From assembly GCA_016271365.2 (NCBI GenBank), contig CM057456.1, positions 889,758,001-889,822,000 on the forward strand: a stretch of DNA of 64,000 bases, in the 5' to 3' direction. The notes beneath the pieces were generated by a model. That model searched no databases. It was not told the DNA's origin and worked only from the letters and a program-made list of their open reading frames with translations. Shown here one piece after another: positions 22,451 to 33,820 of the stretch (positions are counted from its first letter, which is position 1; each line of letters starts with the position of its first letter). Source of the DNA: Neoceratodus forsteri (taxonomy: Eukaryota; Chordata; Ceratodontiformes; Ceratodontidae). Both the position numbers and the translations under genes were made by a program.

Positions 22451-25190
22451 ACACATCACTAAGAGACACTTGAAGCTGTTGAACTATACAGGACATAAGT
22501 ATGCATCCCCTGACCCTTAGTATAACATGTACTCACCCTCTCATTAAAAAAATAAAATTCAACACCCCTTCCACATGACAGCCCTTACCCAGCCTGTGGG
22601 CATTATCCACTCCTATTTATCTTCTCATCCTCCATTCCATCCATCTTCAAACCTATTGCTGAGAAAAAATACAAAGAACAGAATACTTCTGGGGGGTCTT
22701 TGCTTAAATGATAAGATCCTATTAATAATAGATAGGATTCACAACACTGTATCCAAAATTCAAATTATATATGTAGTAAGATTAAAAATGCTTACAAGTT
22801 TTAAACTGTCCTTATACAGTATGTCTGAAATATCATAAAAAATTCTGAGCTTATAGTACCCCAAGCAATAATATTTCTGTCCTTTATCTGTAATGACATC
22901 ACCTAAGCTCCTTACACAAAATTAATTTGCATAAGTCATAAGGCCCACAATGAAATAAAATGTCACATAAGAAAGTATCCAACCATCTTAAAAAATGTTG
23001 TATTCCAAATAAACCATTGTTTTTTATGCCGATCTGACCTGTTCTATATCTGAGTTTCACCCCCTGCAATGTAGCCATAATTATATAAAGATGTACCTGA
23101 TCTAAAAAAGTTAACACCATAATAACATAGCTGAACTCTAGCAACATTCCTGCCAACCTGGCAGTTAGGAAAAACAAACCATTTCCAAACAGAACATACA
23201 AACATTATTATTAATAATGTACTTCCAAGGCAGGAAGTTCAATAGTTTTTTAGGCTCCTATGGGGTACCTCTGTTGTATTAGGTATATCAGGGAGATCCA
23301 AGGTGGGAGTCGTCTTCCCCAGGTTCAGTCAGAACCAACTATCCCCATCAGGTTTCCCTTAACCGACTGTAATTTCATCTAAGAAAGCTCTGTGATAGCC
23401 ACCTGTTAAACAATAGACTCTACCTATAAATAGGGAAAGATAATACTGTCTCTGTTACAACCATCCCCCTTACCCCTACCCCCAAGCATCCCCTTATTTG
23501 AGGTCTCACTAAGCAGAATCTCCCCCTTCTAGAAAATCTTACCCTCCATAAGCTACACTTGCCAGTTGTCATTTCCTTTTTATTATGATAATGTTTATTT
23601 TATCTCTGGTCCTCCCAACCCCTGTTCTAGCAGCCCATCCTGATGCCACCCGCAACCTTCCTCCCACTCCTCTGCCCCGATCCCCTCACCATAATATGTA
23701 TAAGAGGAAAAGAAAAGGTGAAATGCTTCAGGGGTCCACTGGCCAGAAGCAACCTATACCAGGGAAATAAACCACAATAAAAAGTTTGACATCTGACCTC
23801 CACCAATTCTGTCTATAGCATAACAAAAAACACACACAAAAAAAACATTGTGCTTTTGATTGGGACTTAGTCTAAATATTCCAGTCTCCTCCAGCTCCCA
23901 AGCCAAATTAAGAAAGTCTAACACCTCCACTACCACATTATGATCAATGATAAGGGAGCCGTTTGACCTCTCTACCATCCAAGATACATTTTACCTTTAA
24001 AATAATAAAAAGAAATATATAGGAACCCACCTACCCCTTGGGCACTAAGGACAGTAAAGAAATGCTTTCTGGTTTAAAAAGTTATTATGAAGGAAAGATT
24101 GCACATTGCAAATATCACTAGCAATAAACAGCTAGATGACTCAAGTTAAAGAGCTGGGAAAAAAGCACGGGTCCTAGCCCTAAAAATGCTATATCTTTCC
24201 AGTAGGAAGCTTAAAATAACAGCAAATCATAAGAAGGATTTCATTCTTATTAGCCTGCAGCAGAGTAGAGCAGACACAATAAAACACATTTTTCCCAATA
24301 AACTAACATGCTGCTCAAAGGTGCTGTTTTTATTTAAGCCGTTCCTCTAACTTTTGGCACTAGAAGGCACCCAACCCTGCAAAATTAAATACATAAGGAA
24401 TTAAAATTGCCTACCCCTTACTTTATCCAACCTTGAGATGATAAAAAAGTGCCATTTTCAAACAGCTGCCCACTTCAAACAGAAGAAGGGTCCCTATCTG
24501 TCTTGTACATCATGAAACCAGCCACACAATAACCAAAACTACCCCACCGGCATAACCCCATCACTAGCCTCCATTAGTCTGACCAAACTCATACACTTAA
24601 AACAAAACTAGGTAGAGATTCATCACACAGCAATCTCCCAGAAGAATGCTGCCAATGCATACATCCAGACTCCCCCCCCCCCCCATTATTACCTGTGAGT
24701 TAACATCAAAGCTGTTCCATTAGTCTCCGGGTGAAGAAATATGCCTCTGTCACTGCATCTTACTGTGATGCCACCAGGTAGCAATTAAAACAAGTAACAG
24801 GAGAGGAGGGAGAGAACAAATTTAGTAATTGTCACTGAGCTGGGAGAGGAAGGGGAGAGAGGATGGGAAGACAGAAAAGCAAGAAGGATAGGATAGAGAA
24901 GGGATCAAAAGGGCTGCAGAAACAGGAATGCATACATTATTGTGCCAAAATAATAAATAAATAAATAAAAACACATATCGCATATTCAGTAAAAAGAAAC
25001 CACACTATCTGAGCACTCAGGCAGCTATCAAAATATGAGATAAATAAGGACAAACGTTCAAAAGGAAAAGAATATAGAAAAAACAATAAACAAAGGGCAT
25101 TAGCAGTAGCACACACTATGACTAAAAGGGATAGCAACTAAGAAATAAAGAAAAAAACAGATATGTAAGAAAAGAAAAAAGAATTAGGAT
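22450..25190. other. Non-coding stretch between L1 ORF1 and ORF2
   Basis: No protein similarity is seen on either strand. It contains a 13-base C run (24672-24684), an AAATAAATAAAT run (about 24950-24967) and A-rich tracts. It lies inside the L1 target duplications, so it is either an unusually long inter-ORF spacer or an old insertion. I could not find internal duplications that would decide. Confidence 0.5.
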
Positions 25191-25339
25191 GACATTAAAC
25201 CACTGTGGAAAAAAGAAACACGTGTTTTTACTGTCCATTATTTCCATTCTCTTGGACTTAGTACAGAGTCTACATGGAGTGGCTTCATGGCAAGTCTATA
25301 AAAAAATATCGCTGACTCCATCACTTGGCTTCCAAAGTC

Positions 25340-26335
25340 ATCATGTTTGCTCTTCATGGCAAAAAGCCTGCAACATTGACTGTATATCTTGCAGAACCAC
25401 CTTAGATCGACGTTTCTTGCTGCAGGTGGATACTTTCTGGAGTGAGCATTTGTCCCTAGTTTCTACAAATTCCATTTCTTCCTCTGGCATAAACAGTTTC
25501 CAATTAGTGAGCTCATGTGCAGCTGAATCTGCATCTTCACACACGTGGGTACCATCTGAAAAATTTATTCTCATTTGGGCTGGGTAGGAAGTTGATCATT
25601 TAATATTATGGGCCTGAAGCACCTTAATTATGTGGGTGCATAAACTCACTGCCTAGTCTGCAAAGCTGGGGAGTAGTCATTATCCAGAAAAATTATTGGA
25701 TCCTTGTATTTAAGAAAAAAAAAATTCCAAGACCTCTTCAGAAGTTCATTTTTGATGGCAAAATTATAAAACCTCACTACTATTGAGCACGGGCACTGTG
25801 TAGGTGAAGTGTGTGTTCTCCCTAATTCCTGATGGGCCCGTTCAATAGGTAATGGTGAGAGGTCAGAAAGTTCCAGAACTGATTGCAGCAATGTCTGAAC
25901 GAACTGATTGAAATCTTCGGTTCCTTCTGCACCCAGAGGCACCCCATAAATTTGAATATTATTTCTTCTTGATCTATTCTTAAGGTGTTCACAGCACTCA
26001 GTTAGAGATTGGTAGTCTTGCAAGACCCAAATTACGAATATTTCAATGCAGTCAACCCATGAGTCAGATTCAGTTGCCTGCTTTGTTAATTCACTGACTT
26101 TTTCCTCCAGCACCTGAATAGACATTTTTAAGTCTGCATTTGTAGAATGGGTCTGTATCCTAAATTCTTGCAACTCCTTCAGGATGGCAGCAAGTGTATG
26201 ATCACCAACAGCCAGAGATAGTTTGTCTCCTTCAGTCATTTCTTTAATGGAAGGAATCTGTTGTTGTGCAATGGTGGAGTTCCCCTCTTCTTCTCTCTCT
26301 GGTAAGAATACTTTAGACTTGCTTTTCTTTCCCAT
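25340..26335 (-). pseudogene. L1 ORF1 protein (coiled coil, RRM, C-terminal domain)
   Basis: L1 ORF1p binds L1 RNA as a coiled-coil trimer. The minus frame 26335-25646 (229 codons) starts MGKKSKSK, has a heptad-like region (LKMSIQVLEEKVSELTKQ, about residues 95-115) and the RRM-type core CCEHLKNRSRRNNIQIYGVP (about 135-155), then IERAHQELGRTH and VVRFYNFAIKNELL. After a stop near 25646, the C-terminal domain continues in another frame (QMRINFSDGTHV, ending near 25340). Start chosen at 26335, the first Met after a 138-bp leader. At least one stop makes it a pseudogene. Confidence 0.85.
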
Positions 26336-26473
26336 TAACTAAAATGCTGCCTCATCTCCTTGCTGATTCAATTCTGCTGATAAAAAAACTATCTTATAGC
26401 AGTTTATTATCTAGTGGTTCAGGGACCGAGCTATTTAGGCTGCCATTCCCCCTGGAGGTGGAACCAGAAGTCT

Positions 26474-26492
26474 GCTGTTTACTACTATCCTT
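26474..26492 (+). repeat. Target-site duplication at the L1 (-) 5' end
   Basis: Exact partner of 16683-16701. Confidence 0.92.
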
Positions 26493-27600
26493 ATTGGGTT
26501 GGGAGGGCGGCGGGCGCTTTCCATATCCTGGATTGGGTGCATCAATCTGAGTAAAATGAATGTTTTGCCTAGGCTGCTCTATGTGATTCAGATTTTACCC
26601 TTGGGTCCAGTGAGAGCAGATATTAGGAGGTTAGAAAAAGGGTTTACTACCTTTATCTGGCAGGGGAAGCATCCAAGAATGAGCCTGTACTGGCTCGGGG
26701 GGCAGTTGACAGAGGAAGGTTCAGTTTCCCAGACCTTTGGGGGTATTTTCTGGCTAAACAGAACCACTACTTACAAGACTAGGTTAGTAACAGTCAGGCA
26801 GCTAGCTTGGTGGATTTAGAGGAGGAGGGGTGCTTGAGTCATCTATCTGCATAGTTAGTGACCGGGAGCAACAATGCCTATGGGCAGTTGGCCAGCCCTA
26901 ACGTGCTGGTACAGCATGTTATAGAGGCATGAAATGAAGTTAGGAAGAGGAAGGGTGCTGAGGGGGAAAACACCTTGTTGGTTCCAGTGGCTTACAATCC
27001 CAGGTTTTCTGCATGAACTTGAGGACCCCAGATTCCAGATATGGGAGGATTTGGGTGTACAGTGTCTGAGGGACCTCTGTTCTTATGCAGAATTGCTCTC
27101 ATTCTTAGATATTCAGGGGAGACTAGGTCTCCTGAATTGTCACCATTTTAGGTACAGTACTTACAAGTCTGGGCCTATGGGAGTGGACTACACAGAGAAC
27201 CAGTAGAGGCCTCCCACTTGGCGCCCTTAGAACAGGAAGTGTATCACAACAGATTGGGTAGTAAAGGTCTGATGGGGAAGATGGCTAGGCAGGACAGGTA
27301 TTTTTTTCCCAGTCTCTCAAGAAAGGTGTGAGTACATTGGGAACAGGATTTGGGTATGGAAATTATAGATGCAAATTGTGGCACAGTGCTCAGTTCCCAC
27401 ATGGGGATTGCTGTTATGCAATAAGCATAAAGAATCTCAATATAAATTGTTTCACCAACTATACTGCCCACCTAACGTGGTTCATAAATTTAACCCACTG
27501 GTTTCCCCAGTGTGTGGCAGGTATCAGAAGACAGTGGGCATTGCCCTGCATTGAAAGTTTTCTGGCTTGTCATATCCAAGAGCTGACTAGGTAGTGGGGT
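26493..27600 (+). pseudogene. L1 ORF2 C-terminal region of the split L1 (+)
   Basis: Frames at 26499-26819 and 26934-27206 give LSKMNVLPRLLYVIQILPL, FIWQGKHPRMSLYWL and, further on, LSFLDIQGRLGLL- and FRYSTYKSG-type residues, matching the region after RT in L1/Tx1 ORF2. The bases to about 27600 continue in changing frames with stops. The RT domain itself is absent because the insertion was 5'-truncated. The original ORF is split by the later L1 (-) a few bases from its 5' edge. Confidence 0.7.
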
Positions 27601-28140
27601 AACCTGGTGGTAAATACACCTCTGTTGCTGCTTTTTGGTATGAAGGATTTGAGGCCCAAGGGTGTGAGTTCTGCTTGCTCTAGCTAGACAGTATATTCAG
27701 AATACTTGGATGTCCTGCAATAAGCCAATCCTGGGGCAATGGAAGCCCCTAGCCATTCAGACATTGGTGCTGGAGTGCCTCACATGTATTTTAAAACGGA
27801 GATAGGAACACTTTATTGTTACCTGGGATAGGTTTCTGGACTCTCCCCCTCCAGCTGATGCCCTGATGTTACAAAGCGGTATAATTTAATACCCTTAGAG
27901 GGAAGTACTAAATAGGTGAGGCAGAAGGGGACCATAGTCAGATGGATAAAATTAGTAGGAACAGCTGAATGGTGTATCGCAGATTGCTTGTGCTATTAAC
28001 ACACATCTTTTGTTGTTGCTGTAACATTGGAAAATGAATTTTTTTGATTCTTTGTGACTGTTATTCATCTGGTGTTGATGGATGTAGTGTTATGTAATGT
28101 TTGTGCTTTTTTTTACAAAATTATTAAAGAAATTAAACAA

Positions 28141-28153
28141 AAAAATATGATGC
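28141..28153 (+). repeat. Target-site duplication (right) of the L1 (+)
   Basis: AAAAATATGATGC, exact partner of 16670-16682. Confidence 0.85.
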
Positions 28154-29910
28154 ATGGGGTGAGACTGCTGGAAGCTGGGTCAAAAATACAATGCATGAGA
28201 CGAGAATGATAGAAGTTGAGTCAAAAAATACAGTGAATGAAATGTCCTAGACAATGGCAGTTTAAGTCCCCAAAATGCTCTCAACTAGTCTCACAGGGGG
28301 AATATTGGCTCTATAGCCCAACCTCTACATAATTTACCCTCTCCATTTCAATCATAGCACACACATGACAGTACTGATGGGTACTATATGGGCGTGTCTC
28401 TGGAAGCAATATTTTACATGCTACTGTACAAGATATAGCATTACAATGTATACAATGCAGAACACTAGCAGCAGAATGCTATTCATAGTAACATAGTCAG
28501 GTCTGCCCACCCACTGTGGGCATCTTTGTATGCTCTTGTGTCAGTTAGACCAGCTCTGGCTGGTCTCATCACTGGCAGGATCTTCGTGCTTCATAAATTC
28601 CAAATAAGAGGATGGTGCATCACTTGTTGAATGCAGGCCCCCATTCTGACATGGTGCAACAATTGTTTTGACACAAGCACAATGCAAGGCAGTCTGGTGC
28701 ATGCAGAACCATTTTGATGCAAGCACTGTTATAAAATCAGATTTGATACACATTTCGTCAACGCTTGCTCCTTGCATCATTTTTTTATGCAGCTTTTTTT
28801 TAATGCAAGCACCATGTGTCATTCTGTGCCCTTTAAAAATCTGTTCCCTCGGGTTCTTTTGTTCCCTTGTTGCTAGGCTAATGAGTATTTCCCACACATA
28901 GTATGCATGTGTTTCCCACACACTAGTACAAAATGTATCTATACTCTTGGTAAGTTAAAAAAGAAACTCTTACATTTTAGTTCCTATAAGTTCCATGTGT
29001 AGATGCCTCCTTAAAGATATATCAGTTCAGCTGCCAATAGTATGAGTTAGACTTTGTGGGTGGGGCCATAAAATGCTTATGCACGAGAGCATCATCTGAA
29101 ATGAAAATTAGATAAATAGTGACCAGCATAATGGGGCCCATCTGATCCCAGGGAGGACTTCTAAGTTCCTGTGTTCTGTGTTAAATATATTGTTTAATAT
29201 AGCCTTAAGGATGTGTGATTCACACCGAGTGAACTGCATACTGTAGATAACCTTTGAGGGATATAATGCATTGCGAATATCACATAGCCCATTATGCATG
29301 GTCTCCAGCAGCACCAAGACTGCTCTAGAGAGGGGGGGATTCTAATGACTTATGATGTCAACTGTGGCATTAAGGTAACATGCAGTAAGAGTTCCACTAA
29401 TAATTTAGTGAGAATAGATATATGGACTACTGTACAAAGAGCAGGGATGGTGCAATGAAACTCAGGGGACAGAGTTGGGACTATACTAATAAGGCATGTG
29501 CACACAGCTACTTTTATGCTGCAGTACTGGTCCATAGCCTACTTCCATCTGCTACAAGCTTACACATTTTGTGTGAAGGATTCCTTTAAAAAAGTATGGC
29601 CATGGCAGCCTATTTGGAGTTAATGTACACTCCTGCCACCATGCCCACCTATTCTTGTCCCATCAGACCAATCAGATTCTCTTTAAGGTGTAAAGAAATT
29701 AAGAACATTGTAGCATTTAAGCATGTTGCAGCCATGTACAGCTTTTTATATTTTCTGAAATGTAAAGCAGTGGATATCTTTGGATATATTGTATTCCTGC
29801 CTTCACTACCACTGTAGGGCACCAGAGATATTTTCTTTAGAAATATAATGAATTACTATATCTCTAAGGACCTGATGGCTACAACTGTAGGTCACAATAA
29901 CCCAGCATAA
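28154..29910. other. Unassigned DNA
   Basis: Contains short direct repeats just after the L1 duplication (ATGCATGGGGTGAG and ATGCATGAGACGAG, about 28150-28215) and several TGATGCAAGCAC-like motifs at 28.6-28.8 kb. No gene or recognisable element. Confidence 0.4.
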
Positions 29911-30189
29911 AAAACTCCTTGACTCCTTCAACAAAAATGGCAAGAACTGCTTTGAAAAGAAATCTTGTACTCCCTGTCCCCAAATAGAACCATTATGAAT
30001 TCAGAAATAAATCACCCTAAACTGACATCTGTTTTGTCAGAAATAGCTAGATGTGCCCCGCCTCTCCTCTCAGTGGCAAAAGGAGAACAATATAAATGGT
30101 AAAACTCAGTAAAGGTAATATAAACATAAATCTTCCTCTGACTTTTTAAATAATACCTCTAGTACCCCCCCAGGCATCCCCCCTTTCTG

Positions 30190-31710
30190 ATTTAGGGTTG
30201 TTACCCCCAAAGAAGCAAAAAAGTCCCTATCCCAGGTCCTGGGGAAGTCCAGATTCAGTGGAGATTTACTTGACCTGAAATTGCTGCTACTCACCTTAGA
30301 TATTGTCTTCTGTGCCCTCACAAAAATGTTAAAGCTCTCCCTCTGCCTAGGTCAATTCCCCTCTCAATGGAAAATGACAACTATCACACCTAATCTTAAG
30401 TGTGGAGATAGAACCTCCCATTGTATCTACCAACCCATCTGTATCCTCCCCCCTATCTCCAAAGCCCTTAAAAGGATCTTATCCAATGAACTCTCAGAAT
30501 CTCTCTCAAAACATTGCCTCCTATGTCATCAGTAGCATGTGTTCTGGAAGGGCCACAGTACCACCACTGCCCTCTTGGAATGTACAGATTTCATACACAA
30601 AGCCCTCGACCGTGGTCACTTAGTTGGGTCTGTGTACATAGACCTAACAAAAGCTTTCAATACCATTAACCATGCACTGATCATTGACTCCCTCCCATCT
30701 CTAGGCCTCTCACAAGAAGCCATCACCTGGTTCTCAAACTACCTATGCAGAAGGTCACAGCGGGTAAGAATAAACAACACTCTCTCTCCTCTAGTTTTCC
30801 AGTTAACTCCGGGGTTCCACAAGGCTCCATACTTGGCCCTCTCCTGTTCAGTTTCTTTCTTAATACCCTCCCCCTTGCCCGCTCTGGGCAGTTACTTTAC
30901 GCTGATGATACAGTCATCTTTTCTAGCCACCCTGAACCCTCTCCCTTAGAAGGCAATCTCCAAAGGTTCTTTTCCAAGTCTGAATCCTGGTTCTCAAGGA
31001 ATAAACTCATTCTAAATTATAAAAAAAAAATAAGGTTATGTTGTTTGCCAATACACACAACAAACTCAAAAGCTGGCCTCTTTGCATTCTCAATAGCCAG
31101 CAACAACCCTTGGAATAAGTGAACAATTTCAATTACCTTGACATCACTCTTGAATCTACACTATCATTTCATGAACATATCAGTCTTGTATGCAAGTGGG
31201 TACACACCAGGATTGGTCAGCTCTAGAGGCACAGGAAATACATGACACCTGAAGTCCTCCACCTGGCTGTTACCAGGTCAGTCCTGTCCATAGTTGACTA
31301 TGTTTTAGTTATCTATGACTCTGCGGGAAATACTGCATTGCGCTACCTAAAAAGCACACTGAACAAAGCCTGTCGCCTAGTGGTTGGTGGTGACAGATTC
31401 ACTCACACATGCAACCTGTATTAACAAGCACAGTGGTTAAACCTTCAGGGAAGGCTTACCTACCAGACCTGCTTGTTAGCCAAAAAGATATCCTCTAGTC
31501 TCCCCCCTCCAGGAACTCAACATCTCATAACTCCTGCACCTACCCCACGGGCTACCAGAAGGTCTTCAAAGGCTGCTTTACTAGTCCCTTTCTGCAGTAC
31601 TTCCATAGGAGAGCGGGCCTTCATGCATAGGGCTCCACATTGGTTAAATGGCCTACCCACTGAAGTCTTATTTGAACATAAACTAGGCCCTTTCAGACTT
31701 TCATTCTGAC
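30190..31710 (+). pseudogene. Rex1-like reverse transcriptase, copy 2
   Basis: Traces in order: VVTPKEAKKSLSQVLG (about 30199), LLTLDIVFCALTKMLKLSLC, QFPSQWK, GHSTTTALLECTDFIHKAL (30550), VYIDLTKAFNTINH (30632), WFSNYLCRRSQRVR, then in another frame SGVPQGSILGPLLFSFFLNTLP (30805) and LLYADDTVIFSSHP (30894) with the active site intact. C-terminal pieces follow: SIVDYVLVIYDS, NKACRLVVGG and RAPHWLNGLPTEV (31640). Frameshifts occur near 30540, 30800, 31030 and 31240-31470. Confidence 0.8.
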
Positions 31711-32042
31711 AGCATCTCCATGCTAAATGCAGATGTGACTGTTCCTAGCCTCCCCTCCTTCCCCCCACTACCTTGTCCCACCTCTCCAAACTTGTTAATC
31801 TACTATGACAAGGTCAGTACTGGCTGCTTCCTTCTAATTTCCTCTCCCCCCAACTCCCCTCCTCTGCCTGTCCTCCTTTTCCCAGTCCCACCTGCTTCCT
31901 ACCCCTTTGCCTCCCCCTGTTTCCTTTCTATCCCCCCACTGTAATCCCTGCTTACTAATGTATCCCCTCTACATAACTATCTCCTCTAAGATAAGATATC
32001 TACTCATGTTACCAAGTTTGGTATCTAATTATTTGCACTTCA

Positions 32043-32173
32043 CTGTGCGGGGATATAAAGTGATTTGTATGAGTCACTGAATGCTTGATGTCACTGAATG
32101 CTTGATGTAACAGAGTTGGTTTTGGCCTTGCTCATTCCCATCCTTGGAAGAGCTGTGTAAGAAATGAAGGCCC
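32043..32173 (-). repeat. Ngaro B2 split direct repeat (3' terminus)
   Basis: Contains GGGGATATAAAGTGATTTGT, GAGTCACTGAATGC, TTGGTTTTGGCCTTGC and CTTGGAAGAGCTGTGTAAGA. The same two halves occur in B1 on either side of a SINE. Confidence 0.78.
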
Positions 32174-32221
32174 TGAGGATGAGAAGTGTGCCAGAGAAGG
32201 AGGAGGAGGGGAAGATGGAGG

Positions 32222-32316
32222 AGAAGTGGTGGCTAAGCACTGGTGGCTGGGAGTGTAGGGAATTTGTAAGAGCGTATCCCTGCCCACTGAACCACAGGCA
32301 GAGCCCTCCAATTTGC
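32222..32316 (-). repeat. Ngaro A2 split direct repeat
   Basis: Partner of A1: GGGAATTTGTAAGAGCGTAT, CCCTGCCCACTGAACCACAG, GCCCTCCAATTT. Confidence 0.8.
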
Positions 32317-32832
32317 TGTGTGGGGATATAAAGTGCTTTGTATGAGTCATTGAATGCTTAATGTCAGTGAATGCTTTTTATTTATTTTATTTATTTAGTT
32401 TTTGTTGACCGGGTAAGTGCACTAGACAATTCCTGCCTATTTTCAGGCACGACCAAGGGGAGGGGGATACAGATGAATGCCAACTGACTTAGAACCAGAT
32501 TAAGCTGTTGGTGGTATTTTTTTTGGTGAATGAGGGAAATTTGTCCAGGACACTGGGGAATTTCCCCTACTCTTTTCGATAAGTGCCATGGGATCTTTAA
32601 CATCCACCTGAACTACCACCAATCCAGGCAGATAGGACCTCGGTTTTAAAGTCTCATCCAAAAGACAGCACCTCAGAAGTGCAGCACCCCTCTCATGCTG
32701 CACTACAGTGTCAGTACTGAGATATTAACCCAAGTGCCAGATGCCCTTGATGTGATTCTTGATGTAGCATATTTGGTTTTGGCCTTGCGTGTTCCCACCC
32801 TTGGAAGAGCCGTGTAAGAAATGAGGGTCCAG
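32317..32832 (-). repeat. Ngaro B1 split direct repeat, split by a SINE
   Basis: The left half (32317-32375, GGGGATATAAAGTGCTTTGT and GAGTCATTGAATGC) and the right half (about 32745-32832, TTGGTTTTGGCCTTGC and CTTGGAAGAGCCGTGTAAGA) match consecutive parts of B2. The SINE at 32376-32744 separates them. Confidence 0.75.
32376..32744 (-). mobile_element. SINE-like element inserted in Ngaro B1 (possible Deu-type)
   Basis: The sequence interrupts a repeat whose intact copy lies nearby, so its extent is well defined. The plus strand has AAGTGCCATGGGATCTTTAA, CATCCACCTG and GACCTCGGTTTTAAAGTCTC then AAAAGACAGCACCTC, a block I recall from widely conserved vertebrate SINEs (shark and Deu-domain families); that recollection is unverified. 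On the minus strand its 3' tail (32450-32376), AAAATAGGCAGG, GTGCACTTACCCGGTCAACA and AAATAAATAAAATAAATAA, resembles tails at 4.7, 16.05 and 48.97 kb. A tRNA head is not evident. Confidence 0.6.
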
Positions 32833-32965
32833 AAAGAAGGTTTGCAACTACCTCTTCCAGCTCACAGAGAGTGTACCTGGTTGTACACAGGAGAGGAAAA
32901 AACCCCTTTACTGGAGGAAACTTCTGAGGAACCATGGCTGCCAGGCTGCCCTTCCTCTGGGCATG

Positions 32966-33727
32966 CTAAGAGGAGATGGAATGGAAAGCTAAATGTAACT
33001 CATGCTCAGTATTAGGGATGTAGGTTTTGAAACAAGATGAAGTCCATCTTCCCAGTCGTTTGAGGATGTGAGCTGGTATGTTCTTTCTGGATGCGGATGT
33101 TGCGGCTCCTATGCGGAAGGAGTGTCCTAATAAAGATGATAGGTCATATCCGAGGTGCTGAAGAAGTCTGACTGAGTCCATAAATTCCTTAGTGGTTAGC
33201 AGAGTATGGTTTGCAGTAGGTAGCAATGGAGCTGACAGTGAGGATTTTCTGAGAAGTTAGAGTAATTGATCTAATATGGCAAAAGGGCACCAAGCATTGG
33301 AAGTAGGAAAGTAAGTGATGTCGACTCCTTTCTTAAATCTGTCCATTTTGGAGGCAGGTTGGTGCAGAATGTAATGGTAGTTGGACTTGCGTAGGTGTTT
33401 CACCATGAGAAATGTAGAAGCAGATGGAGATGGAACTATGAATTGCCCTGGGTTGAGAAATCCATAAAAGGCTAGACATATGGCAGCAGATAAGATGGTG
33501 GTAGAGAAGACATCTAGTGTGTTAGTTTGTAGTAGGTTGAATAGTTGTCTGAAAATGAGGTTGTCAAAGGGTTGACAAGAAGGAGGTTTTCTGATTATCG
33601 ACTTGAGAATGCCTGTCAGGAGCAGTTTGACAGCTGAGTTAGAGACAATGGAGTCTGAAGCTGGATTTGACTGTAAGAGAAAAAACTGGATAACAAACAA
33701 GTATTGTTGGATGGTGCCGTGCATCAA
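32966..33727 (-). pseudogene. Ngaro tyrosine recombinase
   Basis: Two frames: 33727-33257 has the core-binding part and AICLAFYGFLNPGQF, where the family usually has an Arg (GFLRPGE) as the first catalytic arginine, here Asn. 33226-32966 has HSFRIGAATSA (the H-x-x-R pair, His about residue 35, Arg about 38) and ILKRLGRWTSSCFKTYI with the nucleophilic Tyr at about residue 69 (codon near 33020). A ~30-base gap with a frame change lies between the two parts. The missing arginine and frameshift imply an inactive enzyme. Confidence 0.8.
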
Positions 33728-33820
33728 TTTCTAAGACGCATGGCAGTGTGTGATGAAGGCCAGAATGGTAGATATAGATAAGGGTATCGATGGTTTTGCT
33801 GTCATGGCACAAAAAGTAGA

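Larger units (their letters stand above)
16702..26473 (-). mobile_element. L1/Tx1-like LINE (-), near full length with internal insertion
   Basis: On the minus strand the element runs: 5' UTR of about 138 bp (26473-26336), ORF1 (26335 to about 25340), a ~2.8-kb stretch without recognisable coding (about 25190-22450), ORF2 endonuclease (about 22450-21240), a 1.6-kb foreign insert (about 21235-19615), ORF2 RT and C-terminus (about 19600-17100), a 3' UTR, and AATAAAGTTTAATTAT plus poly-A at 16730-16702. Exact 19-bp duplications flank it. Without the insert it is about 8.15 kb, long for an L1, so the region between the ORFs may hold further insertions. Confidence 0.88.
16683..28140 (+). mobile_element. 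5'-truncated L1-like LINE (+), split by a second L1
   Basis: This element occupies 16683-16701 and 26493-28140. Removing the nested minus-strand L1 (16702-26473) and one copy of its 19-bp duplication gives a ~1.67-kb 5'-truncated insertion. Its translation after 26500 has LSKMNVLPRLLYVIQILPL and FTTFIWQGKHPRMSLYWL (family: LKMTILPKLLYLFQ...FIWQGKKPRI), the L1 ORF2 C-terminal region. The 3' end is AAATTATTAAAGAAATTAAA followed by A-rich tail to 28140. Confidence 0.8.

Noticed and set aside
28540..28921. 126-codon minus-strand frame
   Set aside because: No recognisable motif, low complexity of TGCATC-type repeats, and an overlapping plus-strand frame.
32041..32400. First read as duplicated Rex1-like 3' tails
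   Set aside because: The GGGGATATAAAGTG blocks at 32050 and 32328 fit better as part of the Ngaro B2 and B1 repeats, and the genuine Rex1-like tail lies at 37837-38155.
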